Of a DNA stretch of 64,000 nt, positions 8,794-18,665 are shown piece after piece. Under the pieces are notes generated by a model. That model was not told the DNA's origin. It did not search any database and was given only the letters and a program-made list of their open reading frames with translations. Each line of letters begins with the position of its first letter. Position 1 is the first letter of the stretch. The stretch is from Photobacterium halotolerans DSM 18316 (GTDB lineage Bacteria; Pseudomonadota; Gammaproteobacteria; Enterobacterales; Vibrionaceae). The stretch lies in contig NZ_KE384321.1 in assembly GCF_000425165.1 (NCBI RefSeq), positions 130,235 through 194,234 of the forward strand, read 5' to 3'. Both the position numbers and the translations under genes were made by a program.

Positions 8794-9787
8794 ATTCTTC
8801 CTTCACTTCTATAATTTTGTTCAGCAGTTCAATTGACTGAGGCTCTGAAAGTTTGGCATCAACAGGCAGATACCACCAATTTTGCCGGGCAAATGCCTGA
8901 CACTTCACCGCATCTTTTTCAGTCATCACCAGGTGTTCGCCTTGCTCTGCCAGCGCTGCCAGTTCACTGGCCTCAAAAGCCTGATGATCCGAAAAAGCCT
9001 GACAATGAACCGGGGTCACGCCCAGCGTGTTCAATGTGGCAAAAAAACGTGGCGGATGACCGATTCCAGCCATGGCCACGATATTTTGCAGGCTGTCTGG
9101 TGACCGGCGTTCGCCCGTCAGCAAATTCACCAGCTCACCGGGCTCAAGGCGCATGGCAATTTCGTTACGCCGGGCATCGCCACCATTGCAAATCAGAAAG
9201 TCGACCTCGTTCAATCGGTCGCAGCGCTCGCGCAGCGGCCCCATAGGGATCAACTGTGCATTACCGAAGCGACGATTACCATCGATGACGACAATTTCAA
9301 TGTCTCTGGCGAGCGCGTAATGCTGAAGGCCGTCATCGGTGATAATGACATCGACGTCCTTTTCCAGCACTTTCACCGCGTCCGCCCTGTTTGGTGCAAC
9401 TACAACAGGGGCACAGGTGCGACGGGCAATCAACACCGGCTCATCACCCGCTTCCGCCGTTGTTGTGCGCTCATTTAGGCGCAGCGGATAATGATCCGAT
9501 TTACCGCCATAACCCCGGGATACCACGCCCACTGTCAAACCTTGCGCCTGAAGTTGTTCCACCAGCCAGATCACGACCGGCGTTTTACCGTTCCCGCCAG
9601 CAGTAATATTACCGACTACGACCACAGGAACGCGGGCACGGTATGCCACTTTTTTACCGGATTGGAAAGCATGGCGACGACGGCGGCTAATCCAGCCAAA
9701 CAGCTTGCTTAATGGCCATAAGACAGGTGCCAGCGCCCACCCTGCCGGGTGGCGCTCAAACCAGATTTTTTCAATCAGATTTGCCAT
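8774..9787 (-). CDS. lpxK: Tetraacyldisaccharide 4'-kinase LpxK
   Basis: Membrane-associated kinase that phosphorylates the 4' position of the lipid A precursor. It has 337 residues, normal length. It has a hydrophobic N-terminal anchor ([17 protein letters not shown]), the P-loop [15 protein letters not shown] at about residues 57-71, [16 protein letters not shown] and [24 protein letters not shown], all family hallmarks. It lies 14 bases downstream of msbA, whose product exports the finished lipid A core, so the two are probably cotranscribed. Confidence 0.97.
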   Translation of the reverse strand: MANLIEKIWFERHPAGWALAPVLWPLSKLFGWISRRRRHAFQSGKKVAYRARVPVVVVGNITAGGNGKTPVVIWLVEQLQAQGLTVGVVSRGYGGKSDHYPLRLNERTTTAEAGDEPVLIARRTCAPVVVAPNRADAVKVLEKDVDVIITDDGLQHYALARDIEIVVIDGNRRFGNAQLIPMGPLRERCDRLNEVDFLICNGGDARRNEIAMRLEPGELVNLLTGERRSPDSLQNIVAMAGIGHPPRFFATLNTLGVTPVHCQAFSDHQAFEASELAALAEQGEHLVMTEKDAVKCQAFARQNWWYLPVDAKLSEPQSIELLNKIIEVKEEYGSPSA

Positions 9788-9801
9788 GAGACCCGCTCTG
9801 C

Positions 9802-11559
9802 TTATTCGCCAAACTGGATACGGTGCAGCTGCGCATAGGCACCGTCTTTTTCCAGCAGCGCGGCATGGACACCGCGTTCAATGATTTCACCTTCGTCCAC
9901 CACCAGAATTTCATCGGCATTTTCAATAGTCGACAGGCGGTGAGCAATCACCAGCACGGTTTTGTCTTTCTGCAACTCATCCAATGCCGCCTGAATCGCG
10001 CGCTCAGATTCAGTGTCCAGCGCCGATGTGGCTTCATCGAGGATCAGTACAGGTGCATCACGTAACAGGGCACGGGCAATCGCGATCCGCTGGCGCTGAC
10101 CACCGGATAAGCTGACGCCGTTTTCACCAATAATGGTATCCAGACCTTGGTCCATACCCTGAATAAAGTCCATGGCATAGGCCAGTTCAGCGGCTTTTTC
10201 TATATCTTTGCGGCTGTATTTATCACCACTGGCATAGGCGATATTGTTGGCGATGGTGTCGTTAAACAGGTGCACGTTCTGCGACACAATCGCCACCTGA
10301 TCGCGCAGGTTTGCCAGTTTGTAATCATGGATATCACGCCCATCTATAGTAATCAGGCCAGAATCTATGTCATAGAAACGGGTGAGCAGATTAGCAATCG
10401 TACTTTTGCCCGAGCCCGAGCGGCCAACCAGAGCCAGCGTTTTACCTGCCGGTAAGTCAAAACTGACATTGCGCAGTGCAGGAGTATCTTTGGTCGGATA
10501 GGTAAAGGTGACATCTTTAAAGGCCACATCCCCTTTCACGCGCTGGGTTTCGTAAGTGCCGTGATCTTTTTCGGTTTCCAGCTCCAGGATGCCAAAAAGC
10601 GTCTGGCACGCCGCCATACCACGCTGAAACTGAGAAGTGACATTGGTCAGCGCTTTGAGTGGTCGCATCATGCCGAACATGGCGCCAAAGATCAGAGCAA
10701 AAGTACCGGGAGTCAGTTCACTGCGCAGACTTTCGGTATTGGCCAGGATCAACACAGCCACCAGCGCCATTGACGCAATCAGCTGAATAACAGGGTTGGC
10801 AATGGCCTGAGCCGACACCAGTTTCATGGTCTGCTGACGCATGCGGTTGCTGACTTGCTCGAAACGGTTTTTCTCAACCTGCTGGCCGCCATAGCTCAAT
10901 ACCACTTTGTGCCCTTTCAGCATCTGCTCGGCCGATGAGGTCACAGAGCCCATGGTGTCCTGCATATTTTTAGAAATAAGGCGAAAACGCTTTGAGACCA
11001 CACGAATACTGACAGCCACCACCGGGGCAATCACCAGCAAAATGGCAGACAGCTGCCAGCTGTTCCAGAACATCATCCCCATCAGTGCGATAATGGTCGC
11101 GCCTTCCCGAACCAGGCTGACCAGCGCACCACTGGTTGCGGAGGCAACCTGCTCGGTGTCATAAGTAATTCTGGATAAGAGCGCGCCGGATGATTCTTTG
11201 TCAAAAAAACTGACCGGCATCGTCATGAAGTGGTTGAACACCTGCCGGCGCATATTCATTACAACATTGCCGGAGACCCAGGACAGGCAGTAAGTGGAAA
11301 CAAAGCCGCTCAAACCACGAACCAGCATCAACCCCAGAAGATAAAAAGGCATCTTGGCCAGAAAGTTGGAGTCCACACTGTTCAGACCGCCAAAACTTTC
11401 ATCCATCAGAGGTTTGATCATGGATAGCATTAATGCATCACTGGCTGCATTAATGATCAGCGCGATAACGGCAGCAATCAAACCCGCCTTATATAAGCTG
11501 ATTGACGGCCAGAGTCGTTTGAACGTATCCCAGGTGGATTGATCGTTAGCTTGTATCAT
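9802..11559 (-). CDS. msbA: Lipid A export ATP-binding/permease protein MsbA
   Basis: Homodimeric ABC flippase that moves lipid A-core across the inner membrane. It has 585 residues, the usual length. Six hydrophobic helices occupy roughly residues 20-320. The nucleotide-binding domain follows, with Walker [11 protein letters not shown]-loop [12 protein letters not shown], signature [16 protein letters not shown], Walker [13 protein letters not shown] and the H-loop in VIAHRLSTI. The start ATG gives the usual polar N-terminus before TM1. It is flanked by comEC upstream and lpxK downstream, the E. coli order. Confidence 0.97.
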   Translation of the reverse strand: MIQANDQSTWDTFKRLWPSISLYKAGLIAAVIALIINAASDALMLSMIKPLMDESFGGLNSVDSNFLAKMPFYLLGLMLVRGLSGFVSTYCLSWVSGNVVMNMRRQVFNHFMTMPVSFFDKESSGALLSRITYDTEQVASATSGALVSLVREGATIIALMGMMFWNSWQLSAILLVIAPVVAVSIRVVSKRFRLISKNMQDTMGSVTSSAEQMLKGHKVVLSYGGQQVEKNRFEQVSNRMRQQTMKLVSAQAIANPVIQLIASMALVAVLILANTESLRSELTPGTFALIFGAMFGMMRPLKALTNVTSQFQRGMAACQTLFGILELETEKDHGTYETQRVKGDVAFKDVTFTYPTKDTPALRNVSFDLPAGKTLALVGRSGSGKSTIANLLTRFYDIDSGLITIDGRDIHDYKLANLRDQVAIVSQNVHLFNDTIANNIAYASGDKYSRKDIEKAAELAYAMDFIQGMDQGLDTIIGENGVSLSGGQRQRIAIARALLRDAPVLILDEATSALDTESERAIQAALDELQKDKTVLVIAHRLSTIENADEILVVDEGEIIERGVHAALLEKDGAYAQLHRIQFGE

Positions 11560-11702
11560 GTAAAACCGATTGTTATCTGTTAGTGGCGGTTATTCTACTC
11601 GTTAACGACTCATGCACCAAGTAAGTTACAAGGCTCTCGTGCTTCTTAAATCCTGAAAAGCGATGCTTTTTTATCCGTTCACACTCAGTTTGAGAGGCTC
11701 AA

Positions 11703-14006
11703 TCACGGCCTGAAAAGCGGTTGATACCAATGTTGCCGGCTGTCTTTGCGATAACGGGTCACCGCCACTGCACCCTGTTCTATACGCATGCTGACCTGGC
11801 CGTCTTGTGCTGTATCCAGCCAGTGCAGCCCCTGCATCAGGTAACGATGCTTGACCTGCTCAGCCGGTAAAGCCCATGGGCTGTATTTCCCTGCAGAGAC
11901 TAAGGCGTATGTCGCCTGCAAGGAATCTAACCAGGTCTGAGTGGACGATGAGTTACTGCCGTGGTGGGGCACCAGCAAGATATCCGCTTTCAGATCCGGC
12001 TCCAGCCTGGCGAGCAGCAATTCCGAAATGGCATCAATGTCACCGGTTAACAACAGCGATGTCTCAGATTCCGGGTTTAACCGCTGATCACTCACCTGTA
12101 TCACGCAGGAATGCGGGTTGGCGGCTTTCGTTACCCTTTTCGGCGGCCAGAGCACCCTGAAGGTCAATCCCTGCCAGCGCCATAAGCGGCCGCGAACACA
12201 AGGCGCAAAGCCCTCGCGCTTGTCACTGCTGCGCAGCCAGGCCGGATTCAGACGTGCGATGACATCTGATGTCCCACCGGCATGATCGGCATCGGCATGA
12301 CTGAGAATGAAACCGTCCAGATGGCGAATGCCCTGCCGTCTCAGTACCGGCTCAATAACCGAGAGGGCCATGCTTCCTTCCGGCCAGCTATTTCCGGTAT
12401 CGTAAAGCACGGCTCGGCCCTGGCGCTGAATCAGTATCGCCAGCCCATGTCCGACATCCAGCATATCGACCTGCCAGCTGGCAGGATCAAGCGTTTGCGA
12501 CTTGCTCCAGTCACTGACTCCCCACAGCGCCAGCACCAGACTCAACTGCAGACACAGAAAACGTCGCCAGGGCAGAAGCCAGCACAGCACAATACCCGTC
12601 ACCATCGCCAGCAGGACGATAAACAGGCTTTCAGACAATGGCCACCAGGCCCCTTCCGCCAGACTTGCCAGGGCGATAACCGGATGCAGAGACCAGTCAG
12701 CTAACTGCCAGAACACACCTGAGAGGCCGGGCACTGTGATAGTGACCACGGCCAGCAGGACACAAGGTACAGTCACCAGACTGACCCAGGGCACTGCGAG
12801 CAGATTGATCAGCGGCGCCGCCAGCGAGATCCCGCCAAACCAGACCCACTGCAACGGCAGCATTAACCCCAGCAGTGCCAGTTGCAGCAGCACATAAACA
12901 CGGACTGTTTCGCGCCATGGCACTCGGGCCTGCTCAGCCTGCTTTCGTCGCCGGATACCGCCAGTATTGGCCAGATACAGAACCAGCACAGCACCAAATG
13001 ACAACCACATTCCGGCCGAGTAGGACGCCAGCGGGTTAAGTATCAGGCAACTGGTCAGTATCACAGACCATAATTGCAGTCCGCTCCACACCACACCGCA
13101 ACGAATCATCAGCAGACATAAGACCGATGTCAGTAAGGCGCGCTGAGTGGGAATACTGAATCCGGCCAGCCAGGCATAGCCATACGCCAGCAATAACGCC
13201 AGCCAGAAGGGCAGCCAGAGCCAATGTCCGGACTCAGGCAAGGCACCCCGCACCCGGCTTCCGATGTTCCATCCCATCACCACAACCAGTCCGATATGCA
13301 GACCGGATATCGCCATAAGGTGAGCCAGTCCGCTGTCGCGCAGTATCGACCAGTCATCCTGATCTAAACCGTCTCTTTCGCCAAAACCGAGCGCTAACAG
13401 ATAGGCCCGGTAGGTCAAACCCTCTGTTTGCCGCACCGCGCGATCAAACCAGCGCTGGCGCAAACTCATCGTGTCATTTTGCGATAACAACGTACCCGCA
13501 ATGACTGTCCCAGTACCATGGATCCCGTTCCCCACCGCGTAACGCTCGGCATCAAATCCTGCGGTATTTGCCCGTCCGCTGGGGCGACGAACCCGGATAT
13601 CCAGCTGATACCGTTGTCCTTGCTTGAGCTCCGTTACCGCCGGCCAGTCAAGCAATAAACGGAGTGCATCTTTTCGCACAAGATCGCGTTCCTTCACGCT
13701 CTCAGCAACAAAAATGAATCGCTTATCAAGAATATTATGATTAATTAGGCTGCGAACTTCGCCAACTATGGTAATATTCCCGCGCTCATGAGGAAGGCTA
13801 TTGACTGCCTGGCTATAGTCAACAGCAGTTACCCAAGCCCAGAGCCCACCTATTGCGATCGCAAGAAACAAGTTGATACGCAAACAGAAAAATATCGCTC
13901 CACCTATAATCATGGCTGTAATAAACCATTTGTAGTCTGGTAAGGATTGCCAGTAGTGAAGTGACAAAACGCCAATGGATAAACCGGCTGTCATCTGAAA
14001 CATCAT
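11703..14006 (-). CDS. comEC: DNA internalisation protein ComEC/Rec2
   Basis: Inner-membrane channel that carries single-stranded DNA into the cytoplasm during natural transformation. It has 767 residues, typical. N-terminal membrane helices and a DUF4131/OB-like periplasmic part are followed by the Competence domain (GLAHLMAISGLHIGLVVVMGW, then many helices to about residue 500) and a C-terminal metallo-beta-lactamase-like domain with HADADHAGG and LLTGDID / LLVPHHGS. The lactamase metal motif looks intact. Divergent from the DUF2062 gene only 41 bases away. Its presence fits a naturally competent Vibrionaceae host. Confidence 0.95.
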   Translation of the reverse strand: MMFQMTAGLSIGVLSLHYWQSLPDYKWFITAMIIGGAIFFCLRINLFLAIAIGGLWAWVTAVDYSQAVNSLPHERGNITIVGEVRSLINHNILDKRFIFVAESVKERDLVRKDALRLLLDWPAVTELKQGQRYQLDIRVRRPSGRANTAGFDAERYAVGNGIHGTGTVIAGTLLSQNDTMSLRQRWFDRAVRQTEGLTYRAYLLALGFGERDGLDQDDWSILRDSGLAHLMAISGLHIGLVVVMGWNIGSRVRGALPESGHWLWLPFWLALLLAYGYAWLAGFSIPTQRALLTSVLCLLMIRCGVVWSGLQLWSVILTSCLILNPLASYSAGMWLSFGAVLVLYLANTGGIRRRKQAEQARVPWRETVRVYVLLQLALLGLMLPLQWVWFGGISLAAPLINLLAVPWVSLVTVPCVLLAVVTITVPGLSGVFWQLADWSLHPVIALASLAEGAWWPLSESLFIVLLAMVTGIVLCWLLPWRRFLCLQLSLVLALWGVSDWSKSQTLDPASWQVDMLDVGHGLAILIQRQGRAVLYDTGNSWPEGSMALSVIEPVLRRQGIRHLDGFILSHADADHAGGTSDVIARLNPAWLRSSDKREGFAPCVRGRLWRWQGLTFRVLWPPKRVTKAANPHSCVIQVSDQRLNPESETSLLLTGDIDAISELLLARLEPDLKADILLVPHHGSNSSSTQTWLDSLQATYALVSAGKYSPWALPAEQVKHRYLMQGLHWLDTAQDGQVSMRIEQGAVAVTRYRKDSRQHWYQPLFRP

Positions 14007-14047
14007 GACAACCTGACGCTAACAGCCATTAAAAATAACGACCGACG

Positions 14048-14557
14048 ATGCCAAGACAACTGATAAAACGTTTCTTGCCCAGCCCAGAGATGATTAAAAA
14101 CCACAAGGCTTTGAAAGTTTTTGGTACTGTGCTGCATAACCCTAACCTGTGGTGTCTGAACCGCCGGTCCGCCTCTGGCGCCTTCGCGGTGGGACTGTTT
14201 ATGGCATACGTCCCCTTACCCAGCCAGATGATCATGGCTGCAGGGTTAGCTATTCTGTTTGGCGTCAATCTGCCGCTTTCCGTTTCTCTGGTGTGGATTA
14301 CCAATCCAATCACTATGCCAGTCATGTTCTACGCGGCCTACAAACTCGGGGCATGGCTGATGAACGTGCCCTACCAGCCTTTCCATTTCGAACTGTCCTG
14401 GGCCTTCCTTGAACAGCAGATGAGCCAGATTGGCCCGCCGTTTCTGCTGGGCTGTTTTGTCTGCGGGACGATTTGCGCATTGATTGGTTACTTCGGCATT
14501 CGCGGATTCTGGCGTTATTCTGTTGTCCGCAGCTGGAACCGCCGCCGCTTCCGCTAA
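14048..14557 (+). CDS. DUF2062 membrane protein
   Basis: Small inner-membrane protein of 169 residues of the DUF2062 family, whose function is not established. The family core is visible: RSASGAFAVGLFMAYVPLPSQMIMAAGLA with a Pro-Leu-Pro inside the first helix, then NLPLSVSLVWITNPITMPVMFYAAYKLG, and a last helix at about 130-155. The C-terminus is strongly basic (WNRRRFR). It is divergent from comEC with a very short shared promoter region and is followed by a strong terminator, so it is monocistronic. Confidence 0.85.
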   Translation: MPRQLIKRFLPSPEMIKNHKALKVFGTVLHNPNLWCLNRRSASGAFAVGLFMAYVPLPSQMIMAAGLAILFGVNLPLSVSLVWITNPITMPVMFYAAYKLGAWLMNVPYQPFHFELSWAFLEQQMSQIGPPFLLGCFVCGTICALIGYFGIRGFWRYSVVRSWNRRRFR

Positions 14558-14593
14558 TCAACAGGCTCGGAATAAGCACCAGGGATTAACCAT

Positions 14594-14623
14594 AAAAAAA
14601 CCTCGCCAATGCGAGGTTTTTTT
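14594..14623 (+). terminator. Intrinsic terminator after the DUF2062 gene
   Basis: Stem CCTCGC / GCGAGG with a CAAT loop and seven T residues. The A-run on the other side would extend the stem and allow bidirectional use with lolE. Confidence 0.92.
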
Positions 14624-14767
14624 ATAACGTATATTAATGGGATGCAGAAAAACACTGTCTGTTTGGAAGCCAGGTATTATCGATTACCGACTTTGCATCA
14701 TGGGCATCAATACTTTTTCGGCCTGATTCACAGTACTCCGCCAATATAAGCGCCAATTTACCGACAT

Positions 14768-16009
14768 TTATTTTGCACTTAATACCTGTGCGGGCTGAAG
14801 TGCACTCGCCCTGCGAGCCGGATACCAGGTTGCCAGCAGGCTCAGCACAATGGCTGTCACCATCACGATCACCACGTCATGCCATCTCAGCTCTGTAGGC
14901 AGGAAATTCACAAAGTAAATGTCACCTGATAAAAACGGATGACCAATCAGTTTTTCGACAAAACGCGCTATCGAAGTCAGGTTCAATGCGACCAATGCTC
15001 CAAGGCCTGCCCCGAGCAGGCTGCCAATCAGACCAGACAATAATCCATGCCAGACAAAGATCATTTTAACCAGACGATCACTAGCGCCCATGGTTCGCAA
15101 AATAGCGATATCTGCCGCTCTGTCTTTCACCGCCATCATCAGCGTTGAAACAATATTAAAGCAGGCTACCCCAATCACCAGTACCATCACCAGATACATG
15201 ATGGTGCGCACCAGCTGGATATCACGATAAAGATAACCATACTTCTGGGTCCAGCTTTTTAAGTAGACATACACAGGTAAGGTATATCCGACTTCTTTCA
15301 CTATGTTGGTGGCATCCAGCACCTGATCCACATTGATCGAAATACCTGAAACCCCTTCCCCCATGGCAAGGTAATCCTGGGCATCCTGCAGAGGTACCAA
15401 AGCAAAGTTATGGTCAATCTGACCGCCCAACGCCAGCACGCCGGCAACCTGCAGACGAATGCGCTTCGGCGCTTTGAGCTGATTTCCGCTATCACGGTTT
15501 GGCAACATGGCGGAGATCCAGTCACCCACCTGTATCCCGAGCAGATCCGCGACGCCCTGCCCAAGAATTATGTGTTTCTGACCTGCCTGAAAATCTTGCC
15601 ACGCACCGTCTTTGACATAACCCGGCAAGGCGCTGACCCGGGTTTCCTGGACAGGATCGACCCCTCTGACTTCAACCGCTTTGAGCTGTGTGCCCTTTTC
15701 AAGCAAGGCAGTAAATTGCACATAAGGCGCTGCCGCTTTGACTCTGGGGTGCTTTTCAACGGTTTCCAGAACAGGTTGCCAGTCGGTGAATGGCGGCTTC
15801 ACGGCTTCCAGCTCACCATGGGGGATCACCGCCAGTACCCGGTTTTGTAACTCACGCTCAAAACCATTCATTGCTGAGAGGCCAATCACAATAACCGCCA
15901 CGCCCACTGCGATACCGAGAATAGAAGAGATTGAGATGAAAGAAACCAGTCGGTTCCGCTGCCGGGCCCGGCTAAAGCGGCTGCCGATAAAAAGAGACAG
16001 TGGTCGCAT
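14768..16009 (-). CDS. lolE: Lipoprotein-releasing ABC transporter permease LolE
   Basis: One of the two membrane subunits of LolCDE, which extracts mature lipoproteins from the inner membrane for transfer to LolA. It has 413 residues. The N-terminal helix is followed by [26 protein letters not shown], the LolE version of the conserved MNGFE motif, then a large periplasmic domain (about 50-270) and three C-terminal helices (from [19 protein letters not shown]). The C-terminal [15 protein letters not shown] is the usual FtsX-family ending. Its ATG overlaps the lolD stop (TGATG). Confidence 0.95.
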   Translation of the reverse strand: MRPLSLFIGSRFSRARQRNRLVSFISISSILGIAVGVAVIVIGLSAMNGFERELQNRVLAVIPHGELEAVKPPFTDWQPVLETVEKHPRVKAAAPYVQFTALLEKGTQLKAVEVRGVDPVQETRVSALPGYVKDGAWQDFQAGQKHIILGQGVADLLGIQVGDWISAMLPNRDSGNQLKAPKRIRLQVAGVLALGGQIDHNFALVPLQDAQDYLAMGEGVSGISINVDQVLDATNIVKEVGYTLPVYVYLKSWTQKYGYLYRDIQLVRTIMYLVMVLVIGVACFNIVSTLMMAVKDRAADIAILRTMGASDRLVKMIFVWHGLLSGLIGSLLGAGLGALVALNLTSIARFVEKLIGHPFLSGDIYFVNFLPTELRWHDVVIVMVTAIVLSLLATWYPARRASALQPAQVLSAK

Positions 16010-16698
16010 CAGGCCACCTCAAAGGCCGCCAACTGGCCATCCTGCATATGCAGACAACGATCAAGTTTGCCAGCCAGTTCATTATCATGCGTGACAACCA
16101 GAAAAGCGGTGCCCGATTCCTGATTCAGTTTGCGCATCAGATCGTAAATTTCCAATGCGGTTTTATGATCCAGATTCCCTGTCGGCTCATCCGCCAGTAC
16201 CAGGGCCGGCTTATTCACCAGTGCCCGGGCAATAGCCACGCGCTGGCGCTCTCCGCCACTGAGCTCTGATGGCCTGTGGCTATATCGGTGGCTCAAGCCC
16301 ACCTGGTCCAGAATCTGTCTGGCCTGCTCTTTGGCTGCCGCAGCTGAGACACCGCCTATCATCAAGGGCATAGCGACATTTTCTTCCGCAGAGAAATCAG
16401 ACAGCAAATGGTGAAACTGATAGACAAAACCTATGTCCTGGTTGCGAACTCTGGCCTGTTTATTGGCACTCATGCCATTGAGTTTCTGGCCTTTGAAGTA
16501 CACATCACCGGCCGTCGGCGCATCCAGCGCCCCCAGCAAATGCAGCAGGGTACTTTTGCCCGATCCCGATGATCCCACGATCGCCACCAGTTCCCCGGCT
16601 TCGATTTGCAGGCTGATATCATTCAGTACCTGGGTTTCCAATTGGGCTTCACGGTACACCTTGCTCAGATGCTGGCATACCAATAACGAATCACTCAT
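16009..16698 (-). CDS. lolD: Lipoprotein-releasing ABC transporter ATPase LolD
   Basis: ATPase subunit of LolCDE, 229 residues, normal length. Walker A is GSSGSGKST (about residues 42-50), the Q-loop [15 protein letters not shown] is the LolD-type contact loop, the signature is [15 protein letters not shown], and Walker B is [13 protein letters not shown]. The switch His sits in VVTHDNELA. It overlaps lolC by eight bases and lolE by one, so lolCDE is one coupled operon. Confidence 0.97.
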   Translation of the reverse strand: MSDSLLVCQHLSKVYREAQLETQVLNDISLQIEAGELVAIVGSSGSGKSTLLHLLGALDAPTAGDVYFKGQKLNGMSANKQARVRNQDIGFVYQFHHLLSDFSAEENVAMPLMIGGVSAAAAKEQARQILDQVGLSHRYSHRPSELSGGERQRVAIARALVNKPALVLADEPTGNLDHKTALEIYDLMRKLNQESGTAFLVVTHDNELAGKLDRCLHMQDGQLAAFEVA

Positions 16699-17902
16699 AA
16701 CGCAAGGCCTCAGCAGGACGGACAGCCGCCGCCCGATAAGAAGGGAAAAGGGTCGCCAGTAAACTCAGACAAATCGCCCCGATAATCACGATGGCAACCT
16801 GGAATGGCTTCACATCAACAGGTAACGAACCGCCTAAGCTCGCCAGATCAACGCCCAGCAGCGACAAAATACTATTAATATTCAACGCCAGCAGGGTGCC
16901 CAGTATGCCGCCGGTCACAGCACCTATCACACCACTACTGGCTCCCTGCACAATAAAGGTCAGCAATACCTGCTGACTGGTCATTCCCTGTGTTTTCAAA
17001 ATAGCGACTTCAGCCTGTTTTTCCATCACCACCATGATCAGGGCCGAAATAATGTTAAAAGCCGCGACGCCAACCACCAGTCCCAGCATCAGCCCCATCA
17101 TGTTCTTTTCCATTTTCACGGCCTGAAACAGCTCGCCGCGCTGATCCCGCCAGTCCGACCAACGAAAGCTATCGGGCAGATCAGACTGAGCGAGCGCTGT
17201 GACGCTAAAGGGATCATCGAGAAACAAGCGCCAGCCGGTGAAGGCTTCGGGTTTATACCGTAACAGACGGCCTGCATCGGCGATGTTGGTTAACACCAGC
17301 GATTTATCGACATCAGACCCGGTGAAATAGATGCCAGAGACAATAAAATTGCGCTGACTGGGAATGCGCCCCAGAGGGGTATAGACGCTGACACTGGTCA
17401 CCATCAGGCGGACTTTATCCCCGACTTTGACCCCCAGTTGCTGCGCCATGCCATTACCAAGAATCACCCGATAACTGCCCGGTGTCAGATCAGCAACCTG
17501 CCCTTGCACCATGTGCGCAGCCAGCGGTTCATAGCCTTCCGGCTCTACACCCAGCATAGATCCGGCCGCCAGCGCACCTGCACTTTGCAATACCGCCTCA
17601 GCGCGGGTTAACGGCACCGCCCGGTTGACCTGAGGTAAAGCAGACAGCGCAGCAGGCGGCGCGTCAGGCTGAGTAAAGGGGCCATCCTGCTGGGTGATCA
17701 GTGCCTGCGGCAGCACTCCCAGAATGCGGTCTTTGAGCTGCTGCTCAAAACCATTCATCACAGAAATAACAATAATCAGCGCAAGCACACCTATGGTGAT
17801 GCCTGCGGTGGACATAGCAGAGACAAAGCGGCTGAAGCGGTCACCCGAACGGCCTTTCAGGTAGCGCAGCCCAATAAAAATAGGCAATGGATGAAACATC
17901 AT
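16691..17902 (-). CDS. lolC: Lipoprotein-releasing ABC transporter permease LolC
   Basis: Second membrane subunit of LolCDE, 403 residues. LolC is the subunit that binds the chaperone LolA through its periplasmic domain. The N-terminal [20 protein letters not shown] matches E. coli LolC rather than Lol[25 protein letters not shown] follows the first helix. Three C-terminal helices begin at [21 protein letters not shown], and the protein ends [16 protein letters not shown]. It is the first gene of lolCDE; the promoter should lie in the 185-base gap shared with the divergent PilZ-like gene. Confidence 0.95.
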   Translation of the reverse strand: MMFHPLPIFIGLRYLKGRSGDRFSRFVSAMSTAGITIGVLALIIVISVMNGFEQQLKDRILGVLPQALITQQDGPFTQPDAPPAALSALPQVNRAVPLTRAEAVLQSAGALAAGSMLGVEPEGYEPLAAHMVQGQVADLTPGSYRVILGNGMAQQLGVKVGDKVRLMVTSVSVYTPLGRIPSQRNFIVSGIYFTGSDVDKSLVLTNIADAGRLLRYKPEAFTGWRLFLDDPFSVTALAQSDLPDSFRWSDWRDQRGELFQAVKMEKNMMGLMLGLVVGVAAFNIISALIMVVMEKQAEVAILKTQGMTSQQVLLTFIVQGASSGVIGAVTGGILGTLLALNINSILSLLGVDLASLGGSLPVDVKPFQVAIVIIGAICLSLLATLFPSYRAAAVRPAEALRYE

Positions 17903-18087
17903 TCAGTCTGGAACCATCCTGTTAACAGTGGTCAAAAGCATACCTGCTGCTGGCTGTGATTACCATGCAACTTGGTCAATCTCATGTAAAAAGAGTGGCT
18001 AGAAATCAACCTGTTGAGACCTCTGGCTTGCCCGTTAGCCGATGCTAAGTGATAATCGAAGAATAGTTAACAAATCACGAGTGTGAC

Positions 18088-18663
18088 ATGAATCAGGACG
18101 AGTACTTTTCAGTCCATGCCGGGCTTACCATTAATGTTGAACCTTTGGGGGAACATGCTGTGCTGCCCGATGACGCCGAATTTCTGCGGGAAATTCCACC
18201 TCTGTTTCGTGTTGCCAGTGAATGTAGCGAGCTGGAAGGCAGTGCAGAAAAAATGCTGCAACAGGATAATAAGACAATGAACCGGCCGCTGCTGGATTAT
18301 CTGGCGGCACAGAACAATAAAATAAACCTGCTGCTCTCTTTTGTGCTTTCACAGCAAGATGACCCAGCCCTGCGTCATACCACGCAAACCTTCGGGGCCA
18401 GCCAGCTGACTTACCTGGCAGAGCGGCCGCTCGAGATTGGTTGTCAGGCTCGTCTGAAACTGTTTCTTGATAATCCCCCTGCTGCCGTGTATTGCTATGC
18501 CAGTGTCAGTGAATGCCAGGCCAGGGAAGATAAGTTTGACATCACACTGCAGTACACCAGACTGCAGGAAGACGACAGGGATCTACTCATTCGTGCAGCT
18601 TTGCACATTCAACAAAAACTGCTGCGTCAACGTGCGCTGCAACGAAACGAAAGTCAATCATAG
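18088..18663 (+). CDS. PilZ-domain-like protein upstream of mfd
   Basis: Acidic protein of 191 residues matching in position and general sequence the Vibrio PilZ protein encoded just before mfd (PlzB of V. cholerae, from memory). PilZ proteins are cyclic-di-GMP effectors. I cannot find the canonical RxxxR and (D/N)xSxxG ligand motifs: the beta-rich part at about residues 110-165 (SQLTYLAERPLEIGCQARLKLFL, VYCYASVSECQAREDKFDITLQYTRL) has only scattered Arg. It may therefore not bind the nucleotide. The C-terminus is a basic helix (IQQKLLRQRALQR). It ends two bases before mfd and is surely cotranscribed with it. Function unknown. Confidence 0.75.
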   Translation: MNQDEYFSVHAGLTINVEPLGEHAVLPDDAEFLREIPPLFRVASECSELEGSAEKMLQQDNKTMNRPLLDYLAAQNNKINLLLSFVLSQQDDPALRHTTQTFGASQLTYLAERPLEIGCQARLKLFLDNPPAAVYCYASVSECQAREDKFDITLQYTRLQEDDRDLLIRAALHIQQKLLRQRALQRNESQS

Positions 18664-18665
18664 TC

